Shown here: piece after piece, positions 1 through 6,606 of the stretch | How the letters are laid out: the number at the start of each line of letters is the position of its first letter | Position numbering within the stretch: position 1 is the stretch's first letter | Assembly (NCBI GenBank): GCA_003223995.1 | Contig: QHYA01000045.1 | Location: forward strand, 1-10,388 | Reading direction: 5' to 3' | DNA length: 10,388 bases | Source: Acidobacteriota bacterium | GTDB lineage: Bacteria > Acidobacteriota > Polarisedimenticolia > QHYA01 | Program-made: the position numbers and the translations under genes | Notes under the pieces: generated by a model | Seen by the model: only the letters and a program-made list of their open reading frames with translations | Told to the model about the DNA's origin: nothing | Databases searched by the model: none

Positions 1-64
1 AGATCAGTGCGAGAAGTTTTTTCTTTTGTGAGCAGACCCCTTGCAATCCCTGATCGCTTTCCAT
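1..64 (-). CDS. possible 5' end of a gene downstream of tldD, cut by window edge
   Basis: On the minus strand an ATG at 64-62 opens 21 codons (beginning MESDQGLQGVCSQ) with no stop before the window edge. It lies 13 bases after the tldD stop and in the same direction, so an operon partner is plausible. TldD often pairs with PmbA/TldE, but these residues do not look like a PmbA N-terminus and there is no good Shine-Dalgarno sequence. It may be noise. No function is assigned. Confidence 0.25.
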   Translation of the reverse strand, partial: MESDQGLQGVCSQKKKLLALI

Positions 65-77
65 CTTTGGCAAGGGC

Positions 78-1496
78 TCATCTGGAATCTCTGGGAACTG
101 CCATCGCTCTAACCCATATGCTGGCGATTCTCAAAGTCGGCATGCAGACAATCGTCGCAATGGCCTGACCACTCCTCACGCAGGAATGAGCGCCGCCATC
201 GGAAGCAAGATCATTGCCCAGTCGATCGACATTGGCCAGGCTTTCGACGGCATTTCCAAGGATGAGCAGGTCGCGCACCCCAGCCGTCAGTCGCCCACCC
301 TCGATCATCCTTCCTTCGGCCGCGTGCAGGACAAAGTCTCCCGACGATGGATCGATGAACCCCGACCGCAGCTCATCAACATAAACGCCTGCCGGAGTGT
401 CGCGAAGGATCTCTTCCGGGTCGTGGACTCCCACGGCACACGATGTGCATGCGAGGCGCGGGAGAGGAGGGTCGCGATGGGATTGCCGGCGAGCATGGCC
501 AGTCGTCGCGGTCGAGTTCCACCTGTCTCCGACCCATCCGGCGATCCGGCCGCAATCAACCAGCATCGAGGGCCGTGCAGGGGCCCCTTCGTCATCTATC
601 CGATAGGAGCCTCGCCCACGTAATCCCAGCGGATTGTCGGACACGGTGAGCAGGGGTGAGAGCAGCGGCAGGCGATCCTTCGACCCCGCCTCTGCCAGAG
701 AGGAGCTGAAGAGGGAGCCTTCCCGCCGGACGAGGTCCCCTTCAAGAAGGTGACCGATCGCTTCGTGGATAAGGAGTCCTCCGGATCCGGCGGCGAAGAC
801 GACGGGGAAGCTCCCGCTGGGAGCAACCGCCGCATGGGCGAGCCTCTTGCGCGCATCCTCGATCGCGCTCGCGCAGGCGGCAGGGTCTCGCTTCCCAAAG
901 AGGTCCGGACAGCTCTCCGCCGCCCAGCGCCTGCGGACGGTCGAACCGGGTCCGATGAGCAGGACCGTGATCCGCACGCCCGTCCTCTGGTCCCCTACCA
1001 GATCCGTGTCGGTGGAGAGATGAGAAAGGGACTGGCAGGAGATCGCGGCTTCGATCTCCAGACGACAATTGTTGGGCGTCTCCTTGCCGATGGCCACGGC
1101 GAGGGAGTCGACGAACGGCTCGAGGGCATCCTTTTCGCCAGAGATCCAGTGCGAGATCCCCTCCTCTTGGCTCGTCTCTTGGCCGTCCGGGAGGGCGGCG
1201 GCGGTATCGCTTCGGGAGCCATCCGCCGCCCCCAGCTCGAGAGCTTGCGCGGCTGTGTGGTGGGAGAGCGAGGTCAACCCGGTTGATGAAGAATGTCTGA
1301 TCCGCCCGTTGGGCATCACCAGACGAATGCCCACGCCCGCGTCCCATGCCTCGGAGATCCAGGCTCCAGAGAGGTCGCCCCGTCTCATCGTGAGCACGCA
1401 CCGTTTCTCGGCGAAAACCTCCGCCCAGCGCCCCCCCAGTCGTTCCCGGAGAGACCCAACAAGCCGGATGGCAGCTTCCCTGTCCAGGAGGACCAT
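78..1496 (-). CDS. tldD: TldD/PmbA-family zinc metalloprotease (TldD-like)
   Basis: The product is 472 residues, the usual size for TldD. TldD works with TldE/PmbA as a cytoplasmic protease that cleaves unfolded peptides, including modified peptides and microcin precursors. The HExxxH zinc motif is visible as HEAIGH at about 244-249, followed by the family-typical LEGDLV. A conserved cysteine at about 439 sits where TldD has its third zinc ligand. Other family landmarks are a PPLPR segment near 343-347, VYVDEL near 371-376, GDFVLHAAEG at 386-395, and PTLRI near the C-terminus, which is followed by an unusual tail of about 17 residues. The ATG at 1496 is the only reasonable start, because an in-frame TGA lies eight codons upstream. 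No Shine-Dalgarno sequence is evident there. No TldE/PmbA partner is seen, although the gene just downstream is cut off. The family call is firm; the substrate is unknown. Confidence 0.9.
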   Translation of the reverse strand: MVLLDREAAIRLVGSLRERLGGRWAEVFAEKRCVLTMRRGDLSGAWISEAWDAGVGIRLVMPNGRIRHSSSTGLTSLSHHTAAQALELGAADGSRSDTAAALPDGQETSQEEGISHWISGEKDALEPFVDSLAVAIGKETPNNCRLEIEAAISCQSLSHLSTDTDLVGDQRTGVRITVLLIGPGSTVRRRWAAESCPDLFGKRDPAACASAIEDARKRLAHAAVAPSGSFPVVFAAGSGGLLIHEAIGHLLEGDLVRREGSLFSSSLAEAGSKDRLPLLSPLLTVSDNPLGLRGRGSYRIDDEGAPARPSMLVDCGRIAGWVGDRWNSTATTGHARRQSHRDPPLPRLACTSCAVGVHDPEEILRDTPAGVYVDELRSGFIDPSSGDFVLHAAEGRMIEGGRLTAGVRDLLILGNAVESLANVDRLGNDLASDGGAHSCVRSGQAIATIVCMPTLRIASIWVRAMAVPRDSR

Positions 1497-1603
1497 CAGA
1501 GAGGTGGGCGCCTTAATGGGCTGTCAAGGTCGGGGACGGTCTGATGAGCCCGCTGAGCCTCGAGAATCTGGACCATCAGAGCCGCGCGAGATACTAATGA
1601 CCC

Positions 1604-1619
1604 TGACCGGGCGAGGTCA
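1604..1619. promoter_or_regulatory. short palindrome, candidate operator
   Basis: TGACC at 1604-1608 and GGTCA at 1615-1619 form a perfect 5-bp inverted repeat with a 6-base spacer. A third half-site, TGACC, sits at 1598-1602. The position between divergent genes suits an operator, but no regulator is known and a chance match is possible. Confidence 0.25.
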
Positions 1620-1679
1620 AGGTGCGATGTTGCGCCTGTTGCGCCTATTTGACGCCAGTTACGCCTTGTTTGCACCTTG
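1618..1679. repeat. degenerate short tandem repeats inside an 8-bp inverted repeat
   Basis: TGTTGCGCC occurs twice in perfect tandem (1628-1636, 1637-1645). It is followed by the looser relatives TATTTGACGCC (1646-1656), AGTTACGCC (1657-1665) and TTGTTTGCACC (1666-1676), giving a 9-11 bp period close to one helical turn. The set is bracketed by CAAGGTGC (1618-1625) and its exact complement GCACCTTG (1672-1679). This could be an array of regulator-binding sites or a folded leader. The repeats are seen directly; the function is inferred. Confidence 0.4.
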
Positions 1680-1740
1680 GATCTACGCCGAGTCTTCGAT
1701 CGAGGGCCTTTTCCGGAGCGGGAGACTCCGGCCACTCCGC

Positions 1741-1770
1741 TTGCTTAACGCTTCGGTTCTGAAATATCTT
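1741..1770 (+). promoter_or_regulatory. weak sigma70-like promoter candidate for the receiver/btuFCD cluster
   Basis: TTGCTT (1741-1746) and TATCTT (1765-1770) are separated by 18 bases. The -10 matches the consensus at 4 of 6 positions and the -35 only in its TTG core. Transcription would begin near 1777, giving a leader of about 26 bases before the ATG at 1803. It is the best candidate in the region but weak. Confidence 0.3.
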
Positions 1771-1792
1771 ATGAATCCCCGGTCAACCTGTT

Positions 1793-1799
1793 GGAGGGG
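1793..1799 (+). promoter_or_regulatory. ribosome binding site of the receiver gene
   Basis: GGAGGGG lies a few bases before the ATG at 1803 and fixes that start codon. It is the strongest Shine-Dalgarno sequence in the plus-strand cluster. Confidence 0.7.
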
Positions 1800-1802
1800 T
1801 GA

Positions 1803-2900
1803 ATGCCCTCTCGCCCACGGATTCTCCTGGTCGATTACCAGCCCCAGAACCTCGTCCGCGTGCGCAAGCTGCTCGAGGAATCGGGCCTCGATGTCAGGGT
1901 GGCCAATGACGGGATCTCCGCACTTGAGGTGTTCCAGCAGATCCGTCCCGACCTCGTCCTGATCCTCGAAGCAATGATCCCCAGGAAACACGGCTTCGAG
2001 GTGTGCAAGGAGATCAAGCGAACCAGTCAGGGCAAGGTCCCCGTGATCGTGGCGAGCACGGTCTACAAAGGATCGCGTTACCGCCGGGAGGCGATGCACG
2101 ACAATGGCTGCGATGAGTACATCGAGCGGCCATGCCCGGACGAGCAGTTTCTCTCCGCTGTTCTCCGGCTTCTGGCGAGGGCTGGCTCCAGCGGTCTCTC
2201 GACTCCCCTGCCGGAGGTTGGAGGAAAAGACGCCACGGCTTCCGCGGCCGCTGGTCCGCCCGAGTCCTTCCCAGAGGGCCAGGATATCGATCGGAGGCTG
2301 GATGAGATCCTCTCCTTCCACGGAGGGGCTACTCCCCCTCCCGGGGCACCTCCCCCGGCAGGGGAGCCTCCACCCGTAGAGACTACTCCCCACCCAGGCA
2401 CTAATCCTGCGGCAGGGGCACCTCCGACGCCCGAGGTCTCGTATGAGGTCTCGCAAGGCGAATTCTCTCCTTCGATGGTCCCGGTGGACGAGGGAGCCGG
2501 CGGTGAGCCCGCCCAAAGCCCGATGGGGGAGCTGGCAGAGGAGGCATGCGACTTGCCGTCGTACGGCACGACTTCGGAGACATGGGCAGAAAGTGCGCCT
2601 CCTGCGGCCTCTGGCCCCGTAACGACCGCTGATTCCGACGTCATGGGCCTGGTCGACGAAACACCGGCCTTCGGCCCCCAGTTGGACCTGGAAGACCCAG
2701 GCCCCAGCAAAAAGTGGCGGCGGCGTCAGCGGCTCATCCTGTTTGGATCGGCGAGCTTCGTGGCGTTGCTCCTGGTGCTCCTCAGCCTCCTCCTTATCAA
2801 TGCCTCTGCCAGCGACCAGCCAGCGGATCCTGGAGTCCGGCCATCGGGCGCCCCGGCCCATCACAGCAGCTCCGGGCCTTCCGACACCCGGCATCGTTGA
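1803..2900 (+). CDS. membrane-anchored protein with degenerate response-regulator receiver domain
   Basis: The product is 365 residues. Residues 5-125 form a CheY-like receiver domain (RILLVDYQPQN to LSAVLRLL). Its active site is altered. The phospho-acceptor Asp, four residues before the conserved Pro60, is Glu56. The second acidic residue of the metal pocket is Tyr12, with Asp11 kept. The conserved Lys is Arg109, while Ser85 fills the Thr/Ser position. It therefore probably cannot be phosphorylated normally, and Glu may mimic the phosphorylated state. Residues 130-300 are a low-complexity linker rich in Pro, Ala, Gly and acidic residues, including PPPGAPPPAGEPPP. KKWRRRQR (303-310) precedes one hydrophobic helix (about 311-333), suggesting the receiver is cytoplasmic and the last 30 residues are outside. 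There is no DNA-binding or enzymatic output domain. The gene shares 4 bases with btuF, so the two are probably co-translated. The partner is unknown. Confidence 0.8.
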   Translation: MPSRPRILLVDYQPQNLVRVRKLLEESGLDVRVANDGISALEVFQQIRPDLVLILEAMIPRKHGFEVCKEIKRTSQGKVPVIVASTVYKGSRYRREAMHDNGCDEYIERPCPDEQFLSAVLRLLARAGSSGLSTPLPEVGGKDATASAAAGPPESFPEGQDIDRRLDEILSFHGGATPPPGAPPPAGEPPPVETTPHPGTNPAAGAPPTPEVSYEVSQGEFSPSMVPVDEGAGGEPAQSPMGELAEEACDLPSYGTTSETWAESAPPAASGPVTTADSDVMGLVDETPAFGPQLDLEDPGPSKKWRRRQRLILFGSASFVALLLVLLSLLLINASASDQPADPGVRPSGAPAHHSSSGPSDTRHR

Positions 2901-3841
2901 TCCGGCCGCTGCTGGCTTTTCTATCTTGCATCGCCGCGGCAGCGGCCAGCTCGGCCCCTGCGACGACCGGCCCCGCGGGCGCGCCCGGCGGACCGACCGG
3001 TAAACCACGCCGCATCGTCTCTCTCGCTCCGAATCTCACGGAGATGCTCTTCGCCATCGGCGCAGGGGGAGAAGTGGCCGGTGTGACCGATTTTTGCGAT
3101 TATCCGCCCGAGGTTCGGCATCTGCCGAAGGTCGGTGGGTTCATCAACCCGAACCCGGAAGCGGTTCTGGCACTCGCGCCTGACCTGGTCGTGGCGACTC
3201 CGAATGTGGGGAATCGGCCTTTCGTGGAGCAACTCATGCGAGCGGGAACGCGGGTCGAGATCGTGCAGGCGCGCAACCTCGACGAGATTTTTCCGGCTCT
3301 CGAGGCCCTGGGCCGGGCGACCAGCCGCGAGTCGCAGGCTTCGGTGCTCGTTCGGCGCCTCAAGGATGGCCTGCTCTCCGCGAAGGAGCGGGTCAAAGGC
3401 TTGCCGCGCCCGCGCACGCTCCTCTGCATCCAGGTCGAGCCGCTCGTGGTCGCCGGACCGGGCAGCTATCCCCACGACCTGCTGACCATTGCCGGAGGCA
3501 TCTCGATCGTTCCCGACGGCTCGGGAGCCTATCCGAAACTCAGCCTCGAAGAGGTCGTTCGCGCCGCCCCGGATGTGTTGATCCAGACACGGATGGACGC
3601 GCCGCAGGGGCTCGAGGTCTCCTCGGAGGCGTCAGATTCACTCCTCCAATGGTGGGGTCGCTGGAGGTCGATCCCGGCCGTCAAAGCGGGAAGAGTTCAC
3701 GCGGTCGCCGGGGACACGCTGCTCCGCCCCGGACCCAGGCTGCTCGAAGGGATCGAGCTTCTGATCCGGCTTCTTCACGGCAGCACCGTCGCCTCCGTGC
3801 AGCATGCTGGGCAGGGTCGGCGGCTCGAAGGATGCCGCTGA
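2897..3841 (+). CDS. btuF: cobalamin-type periplasmic binding protein of an ABC importer
   Basis: This is a 314-residue class III (BtuF/FepB-like) substrate-binding protein that would deliver corrinoid from the periplasm to BtuCD. Residues 39-46 (RIVSLAPN) followed by LTEMLFAIGAG, GVTDFCDYPPEV and KVGGFINPNPEAVLALAPDLV are hallmarks of the BtuF-type cobalamin-binding subfamily. The start is taken as TTG at 2897, which overlaps the previous stop as TTGA. It gives a compact signal peptide (IRPLLAFLSCIAAAAASSA) and then a Gly/Pro-rich spacer. The only ATG further upstream (2714) would overlap the receiver gene by about 190 bases and give an implausible N-terminus. Cys11 lies in a poor lipobox (FLSC), so lipidation is doubtful. 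No clear Shine-Dalgarno sequence is present, consistent with translational coupling. The 3' end overlaps btuC by 10 bases. Corrinoid specificity is supported by the btuB riboswitch gene opposite; haem or siderophore is a less likely substrate. Confidence 0.88.
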   Translation: MIRPLLAFLSCIAAAAASSAPATTGPAGAPGGPTGKPRRIVSLAPNLTEMLFAIGAGGEVAGVTDFCDYPPEVRHLPKVGGFINPNPEAVLALAPDLVVATPNVGNRPFVEQLMRAGTRVEIVQARNLDEIFPALEALGRATSRESQASVLVRRLKDGLLSAKERVKGLPRPRTLLCIQVEPLVVAGPGSYPHDLLTIAGGISIVPDGSGAYPKLSLEEVVRAAPDVLIQTRMDAPQGLEVSSEASDSLLQWWGRWRSIPAVKAGRVHAVAGDTLLRPGPRLLEGIELLIRLLHGSTVASVQHAGQGRRLEGCR

Positions 3842-4884
3842 GGGAACCTGCCGGCGGAGGCTTCCGCCCTGGGCGGCTCGCCGGCATCTGCGCGGCCCTT
3901 CTCGGCCTGCTGCTCCTGGTTCTGCTCGCGGGGCTCTCGGTCGGGGCCGCGCCCGTGCGGCCCTGGGTCTTGCTGTCGCGCGCCTCGAACGGAGAAGAGG
4001 CCGCGCGGGCGCGTGACATCCTGCTGGGACTGCGTCTTCCCAGGATCCTGCTCGCGGCCGTTGTCGGCGCCGCACTCTCCGCAGCGGGAGTCACCTTCCA
4101 GGCGGTGCTTCGAAATCCGCTCGCCGACCCCTACATACTCGGCGTTTCCGGAGGCGCGGCCCTCGGAGCGATCCTCACCGCCGCATTCGGCGCGGGGGAC
4201 GGAACTGCGAGTGCGGCCGGCCTGATTCGCTCCCTCTTCGCTTTCGGCGGAGCGGCGGGGACGCTGCTGCTTCTCTTCGCCCTGGCGCGCGCCAGCGGGC
4301 GGATCTCGAACACTTCGCTGCTGCTGACCGGCGCCGTCGTCAACGCGTTCTTTTCCGCTTTGATCCTGTTCATCATCACCGTAGTCGATTACACCCGCTT
4401 CCAGAGCGTGTTCTTCTGGCTCGTCGGGACCATCGAGCCCTCGGGCTACGGGCCTCTCGCCGCGACGGCCGCCTGCGTCGCGGGTTCGCTGCTGGGGCTG
4501 GTGCTGCTTTCCGGCCGGCTGAACCTGCTCTCCCTCGGCGACGATGAAGCACGCTCGCTGGGAGTGGAGCCGGACAGCATCAAAAAGCTCGCCATCATCG
4601 CCGCCTCGCTTGCGACCGCCTCGGCCGTTTCCATGTCGGGACTGATCGGATTCGTCGGCCTGATGGTCCCTCACGCTACGAGGGCTGTGCTGGGGTCCGA
4701 CCACCGCTCGCTGCTGCCCGCGGCGGCCCTGGGCGGTGCGATCTTTCTCGTGGCTGCCGACACGGCGGCCCGCACCCTGCTCGCCCCCGTCGAGATGCCG
4801 GTGGGGATCATCACGGCCGTCTGCGGAGGTCCGTTCTTCCTTTACCTCTTCCAGCGCAGGCGCGCGAGGGAGATGGGCGGATGA
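3832..4884 (+). CDS. btuC: cobalamin-type ABC transporter permease (FecCD/BtuC family)
   Basis: The product is 350 residues, normal for this family, with about ten hydrophobic segments. It would form the homodimeric inner-membrane channel for corrinoid. Family signatures are RLPRILLAAVVGAALSAAG (68-86), VLRNPLADPYILGVSGGAALG (92-112), the coupling-loop region SGLIGFVGLMVPHATR (269-284), LGSDHRSLLP (287-296) and LLAPVEMPVGIITA (316-329) close to the C-terminus. The start is the ATG at 3832, directly after a purine-rich GAAGG and 10 bases inside the end of btuF. A longer in-frame reading from 3649 would add about 60 Arg/Pro-rich residues buried in btuF and is rejected. The first transmembrane helix begins near residue 18. 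It ends 13 bases before btuD. The permease family is certain; corrinoid as substrate is inferred from its neighbours. Confidence 0.92.
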   Translation: MPLREPAGGGFRPGRLAGICAALLGLLLLVLLAGLSVGAAPVRPWVLLSRASNGEEAARARDILLGLRLPRILLAAVVGAALSAAGVTFQAVLRNPLADPYILGVSGGAALGAILTAAFGAGDGTASAAGLIRSLFAFGGAAGTLLLLFALARASGRISNTSLLLTGAVVNAFFSALILFIITVVDYTRFQSVFFWLVGTIEPSGYGPLAATAACVAGSLLGLVLLSGRLNLLSLGDDEARSLGVEPDSIKKLAIIAASLATASAVSMSGLIGFVGLMVPHATRAVLGSDHRSLLPAAALGGAIFLVAADTAARTLLAPVEMPVGIITAVCGGPFFLYLFQRRRAREMGG

Positions 4885-4897
4885 GGGAGATCGACGG

Positions 4898-5713
4898 ATG
4901 AGCTGCCTGCAGGCGAGGGGAATCACCTTCTCCTACGCGCATCCGGGCCGGTCCCGTCCCGGTGCGGCGGAGCTTCCCCCACAAATACGGAACGTCGACA
5001 TCGATGTCGGCGAGGGGGAGTTCGTCGCGCTGCTCGGTCCGAACGGCGCCGGCAAGACCACTCTCCTGCGCCTACTGGGCGGGATGCTCCGGCCTCTGAC
5101 CGGCTCGGTGACGCTCTTCGGCCAGGTGGTGGACTCACTAGGGTTGGCGCAGAAGGCGTTGTGGATGGCTTTCGTGCCGCAGGAGTCCCGCCCGACTTTC
5201 GATTTCAGCGTCCTCGAGCTCGTCCTGCTGGGGCGCTGGCCGCACCTGGGGCTTCTGGGAATCGAGGGGAAGCGAGACGTGGAAATCGCCCGGGAGTCGC
5301 TGCGGTTCACCGGAGTAGTCGATCTTGCAGGCCGGCCGTTCGGCAGCCTGTCCGCCGGCGAGAAGCAACGGGTGCTGCTGGCCCGGGCCCTGGCGCAGCA
5401 GGCGCGCGTGGTCCTGCTCGACGAGCCGACGGCGTTTCTCGACCTGGGGCACCAGGTCCGCATCTACGAGCTGCTCCGCCGGCTCTGCCGCGAGTTCGGC
5501 ACGACGCTTCTGGTCGCCTCGCACGACCTGAATCTTGCGGGACGCTACTGCGGCAGGCTCGTGCTGATGCACGAGGGGGAGCTGGTCAGGGACGGGGCCC
5601 CGCGCGAGGTTCTGACGGAGGAGCTCATCCGATCCACCTACGGCGTCGAGGCTCAGGTTCGCCACGATCCCGTCGCCGGCCCCATCATCATCGCCCGCGG
5701 CTCTCCGCCCTGA
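4898..5713 (+). CDS. btuD: cobalamin-type ABC transporter ATP-binding protein
   Basis: This 271-residue ATPase would power the BtuC channel from the cytoplasmic side. All nucleotide-binding motifs are intact: Walker A GPNGAGKT (47-54), the Q-loop Gln95 in VPQES, the signature LSAGEKQR (151-158), Walker B VVLLDEP (171-177) with catalytic Glu176, the D-loop FLDLG, and the switch His209 in ASHDLNLA. The signature is LSAGE rather than LSGGE, which is common in the FecE/BtuD group. The start is the ATG at 4898, preceded by GAGGGAG (4883-4889) at good spacing. In-frame upstream codons to 4736 lie within btuC and are ignored. It follows btuC by 13 bases and is the last gene of the cluster, ending 59 bases from the convergent btuB stop. 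Residues 15-28 are a short poorly conserved insert before the first core strand. Confidence 0.93.
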   Translation: MSCLQARGITFSYAHPGRSRPGAAELPPQIRNVDIDVGEGEFVALLGPNGAGKTTLLRLLGGMLRPLTGSVTLFGQVVDSLGLAQKALWMAFVPQESRPTFDFSVLELVLLGRWPHLGLLGIEGKRDVEIARESLRFTGVVDLAGRPFGSLSAGEKQRVLLARALAQQARVVLLDEPTAFLDLGHQVRIYELLRRLCREFGTTLLVASHDLNLAGRYCGRLVLMHEGELVRDGAPREVLTEELIRSTYGVEAQVRHDPVAGPIIIARGSPP

Positions 5714-5743
5714 CGCGGCCAGCAGCGGCCCGGGTCCCCCGCC

Positions 5744-5764
5744 GCGGCATGCTGCGCCTGCCGC
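5744..5764. terminator. weak hairpin between convergent btuD and btuB
   Basis: GCGGCA (5744-5749) and TGCCGC (5759-5764) can pair across a 9-base loop in the 59-base gap between the two convergent stops. It could serve both strands, but the stem is short and no T-run follows on either side, so the terminator call is tentative. Confidence 0.25.
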
Positions 5765-5772
5765 ATGTCTGC

Positions 5773-6606
5773 TCAAAGCTGCACGTCGAGCCCCGCAGCG
5801 ATCCGGCGCCTCGGCGCCGGAAACCCGTCCGCCTCCTCGTAGCGGCGATCGGCGAGATTCTCCATCCGGAGATAGGGAGAGAAGCGCAGGCGGTGGTACC
5901 GGGCGTAGAGGTCGAAACGGACGTAGCTCGGGTCCTCCACGCGCAGGAAAGTCAGAGCGTCCACATCGTCGCGCTTGCCGGCGAAGGTGGCGCGCAGGCT
6001 CACCAGCAGTTCCTTGTGCGGATGGATGAAGGCGGCAGCGAAAGCCCTGTGCCGCGGGCGTCTGAGAAGAGGCTGTCCCGTGGCGCGATCTTCTCCGTCG
6101 AGATAGGTATAACCGGTATCGAAAGCCACATGCTCCGAGACCTCCTGCCGCCAGGCCAGCTCGACCCCACGGGCGCGGGCCCTGCCGATGTTCTCATTGC
6201 GGAACGTGGCGAAGTCGAACAGGATCAGGTCGCGGAAATCCGACCAGAAGAGAGAGATCTCCGCCCTGCCGCCTTTGAAATACCTCTCGACTCCGGCCTC
6301 GTAGGAGCGAGAGCGCTCCGGCTGCAGGTCCGGATTGCCTGAAAAGGGATACCTCAGCTCGCCGATCGAAGGAGCGCGAAAAGCGCTTCCGGCCGACAAG
6401 CGCGCCTTCCACTTCTTATCCGCGAACAGCCAGGAGGAGGTGGCCCTGGGACTGAAGGCGCCGCCGAACTCGCTATGGTGATCGTAGCGGGCCCCCAGCG
6501 TCGCCGACCAGCGAGGTCCGGGATGAAAGGATTCCTGGATTCCTGCCCCCCAGATGGCGCTCTGGTCGTCCTCGAGCGTCGGGCCGAAGGAGTTCCCGGC
6601 GCTCAC
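5773..6606 (-). CDS. btuB: C-terminal beta-barrel half of the BtuB-like receptor, out of frame with its N-terminal half
   Basis: This frame encodes the second half of a TonB-dependent outer-membrane receptor. From 6606 (a GTG) it gives 277 residues, but barrel-like sequence in the same frame begins earlier, at about 6720, with FGFTFSDTDAETLQLRLSD. So 6606 is not a true start. Receptor features include ARYDHHSEFGGAFSPRAT, the very typical FRAPSIGELRYPFSGNPDLQPE, the GVELAWR region, and an RFDLYARYHRLRFSPYLRM strand followed by ENLADRRYEE near the C-terminus. The last residues are LDVQL. The usual terminal aromatic is replaced by Leu, which could affect BAM-mediated insertion. It continues the upstream ORF (7997-6603) after a shift of one base in a seven-base homopolymer at 6721-6727. 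Without repair or frameshifting no full barrel would be made. Confidence 0.8.
   Translation of the reverse strand: MSAGNSFGPTLEDDQSAIWGAGIQESFHPGPRWSATLGARYDHHSEFGGAFSPRATSSWLFADKKWKARLSAGSAFRAPSIGELRYPFSGNPDLQPERSRSYEAGVERYFKGGRAEISLFWSDFRDLILFDFATFRNENIGRARARGVELAWRQEVSEHVAFDTGYTYLDGEDRATGQPLLRRPRHRAFAAAFIHPHKELLVSLRATFAGKRDDVDALTFLRVEDPSYVRFDLYARYHRLRFSPYLRMENLADRRYEEADGFPAPRRRIAAGLDVQL

Larger units (their letters stand above)
1497..1802. other. divergent intergenic region between tldD and the receiver gene
   Basis: This stretch has no convincing gene. It must carry the promoters for the minus-strand tldD and the plus-strand receiver/btuFCD cluster. It contains a TGACC/GGTCA palindrome (1604-1619), a run of degenerate 9-11 bp repeats ending in CGCC or CACC (1628-1676), an enclosing 8-bp inverted repeat (1618-1625 with 1672-1679), and a copy of the 12-bp tldD start region at 1570-1581. 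A minus-strand open frame here ends by overlapping the tldD ATG but has no protein-like character. Confidence 0.6.

Noticed and set aside
186..623. Plus-strand open frames of 68 to 297 codons opposite tldD
   Set aside because: All are antisense to the conserved TldD coding sequence, with no family resemblance and no ribosome binding site.
1522..1527. TTGACA on the minus strand as the tldD promoter -35 box
   Set aside because: The matching -10 would fall almost on the start codon and nothing TATAAT-like is there.
2714..2896. Longer btuF from the ATG at 2714
   Set aside because: It would bury the signal peptide behind about 60 Pro/Gln/Ser-rich residues and overlap the transmembrane-coding part of the receiver gene.
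1683..3008. Minus-strand 441-codon open frame opposite the receiver gene
   Set aside because: It is antisense to a real receiver domain, has biased composition and no recognisable domain.
3649..3831. Longer btuC from an upstream start at 3649
   Set aside because: The added residues are Arg-rich and lie inside conserved btuF sequence; the ATG at 3832 gives the family's normal N-terminus.
3775..4926. Minus-strand 383-codon open frame opposite btuC and btuD
   Set aside because: It is antisense to a clearly conserved permease, has a low-complexity Arg/Gly/Glu/Gln composition, and is explained by the high GC content.
5161..6342. Plus-strand 393-codon open frame spanning the end of btuD and the 3' part of btuB
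   Set aside because: It reads btuD in the wrong frame and btuB on the wrong strand; the Ala/Arg/Gly-rich product is a GC artefact.
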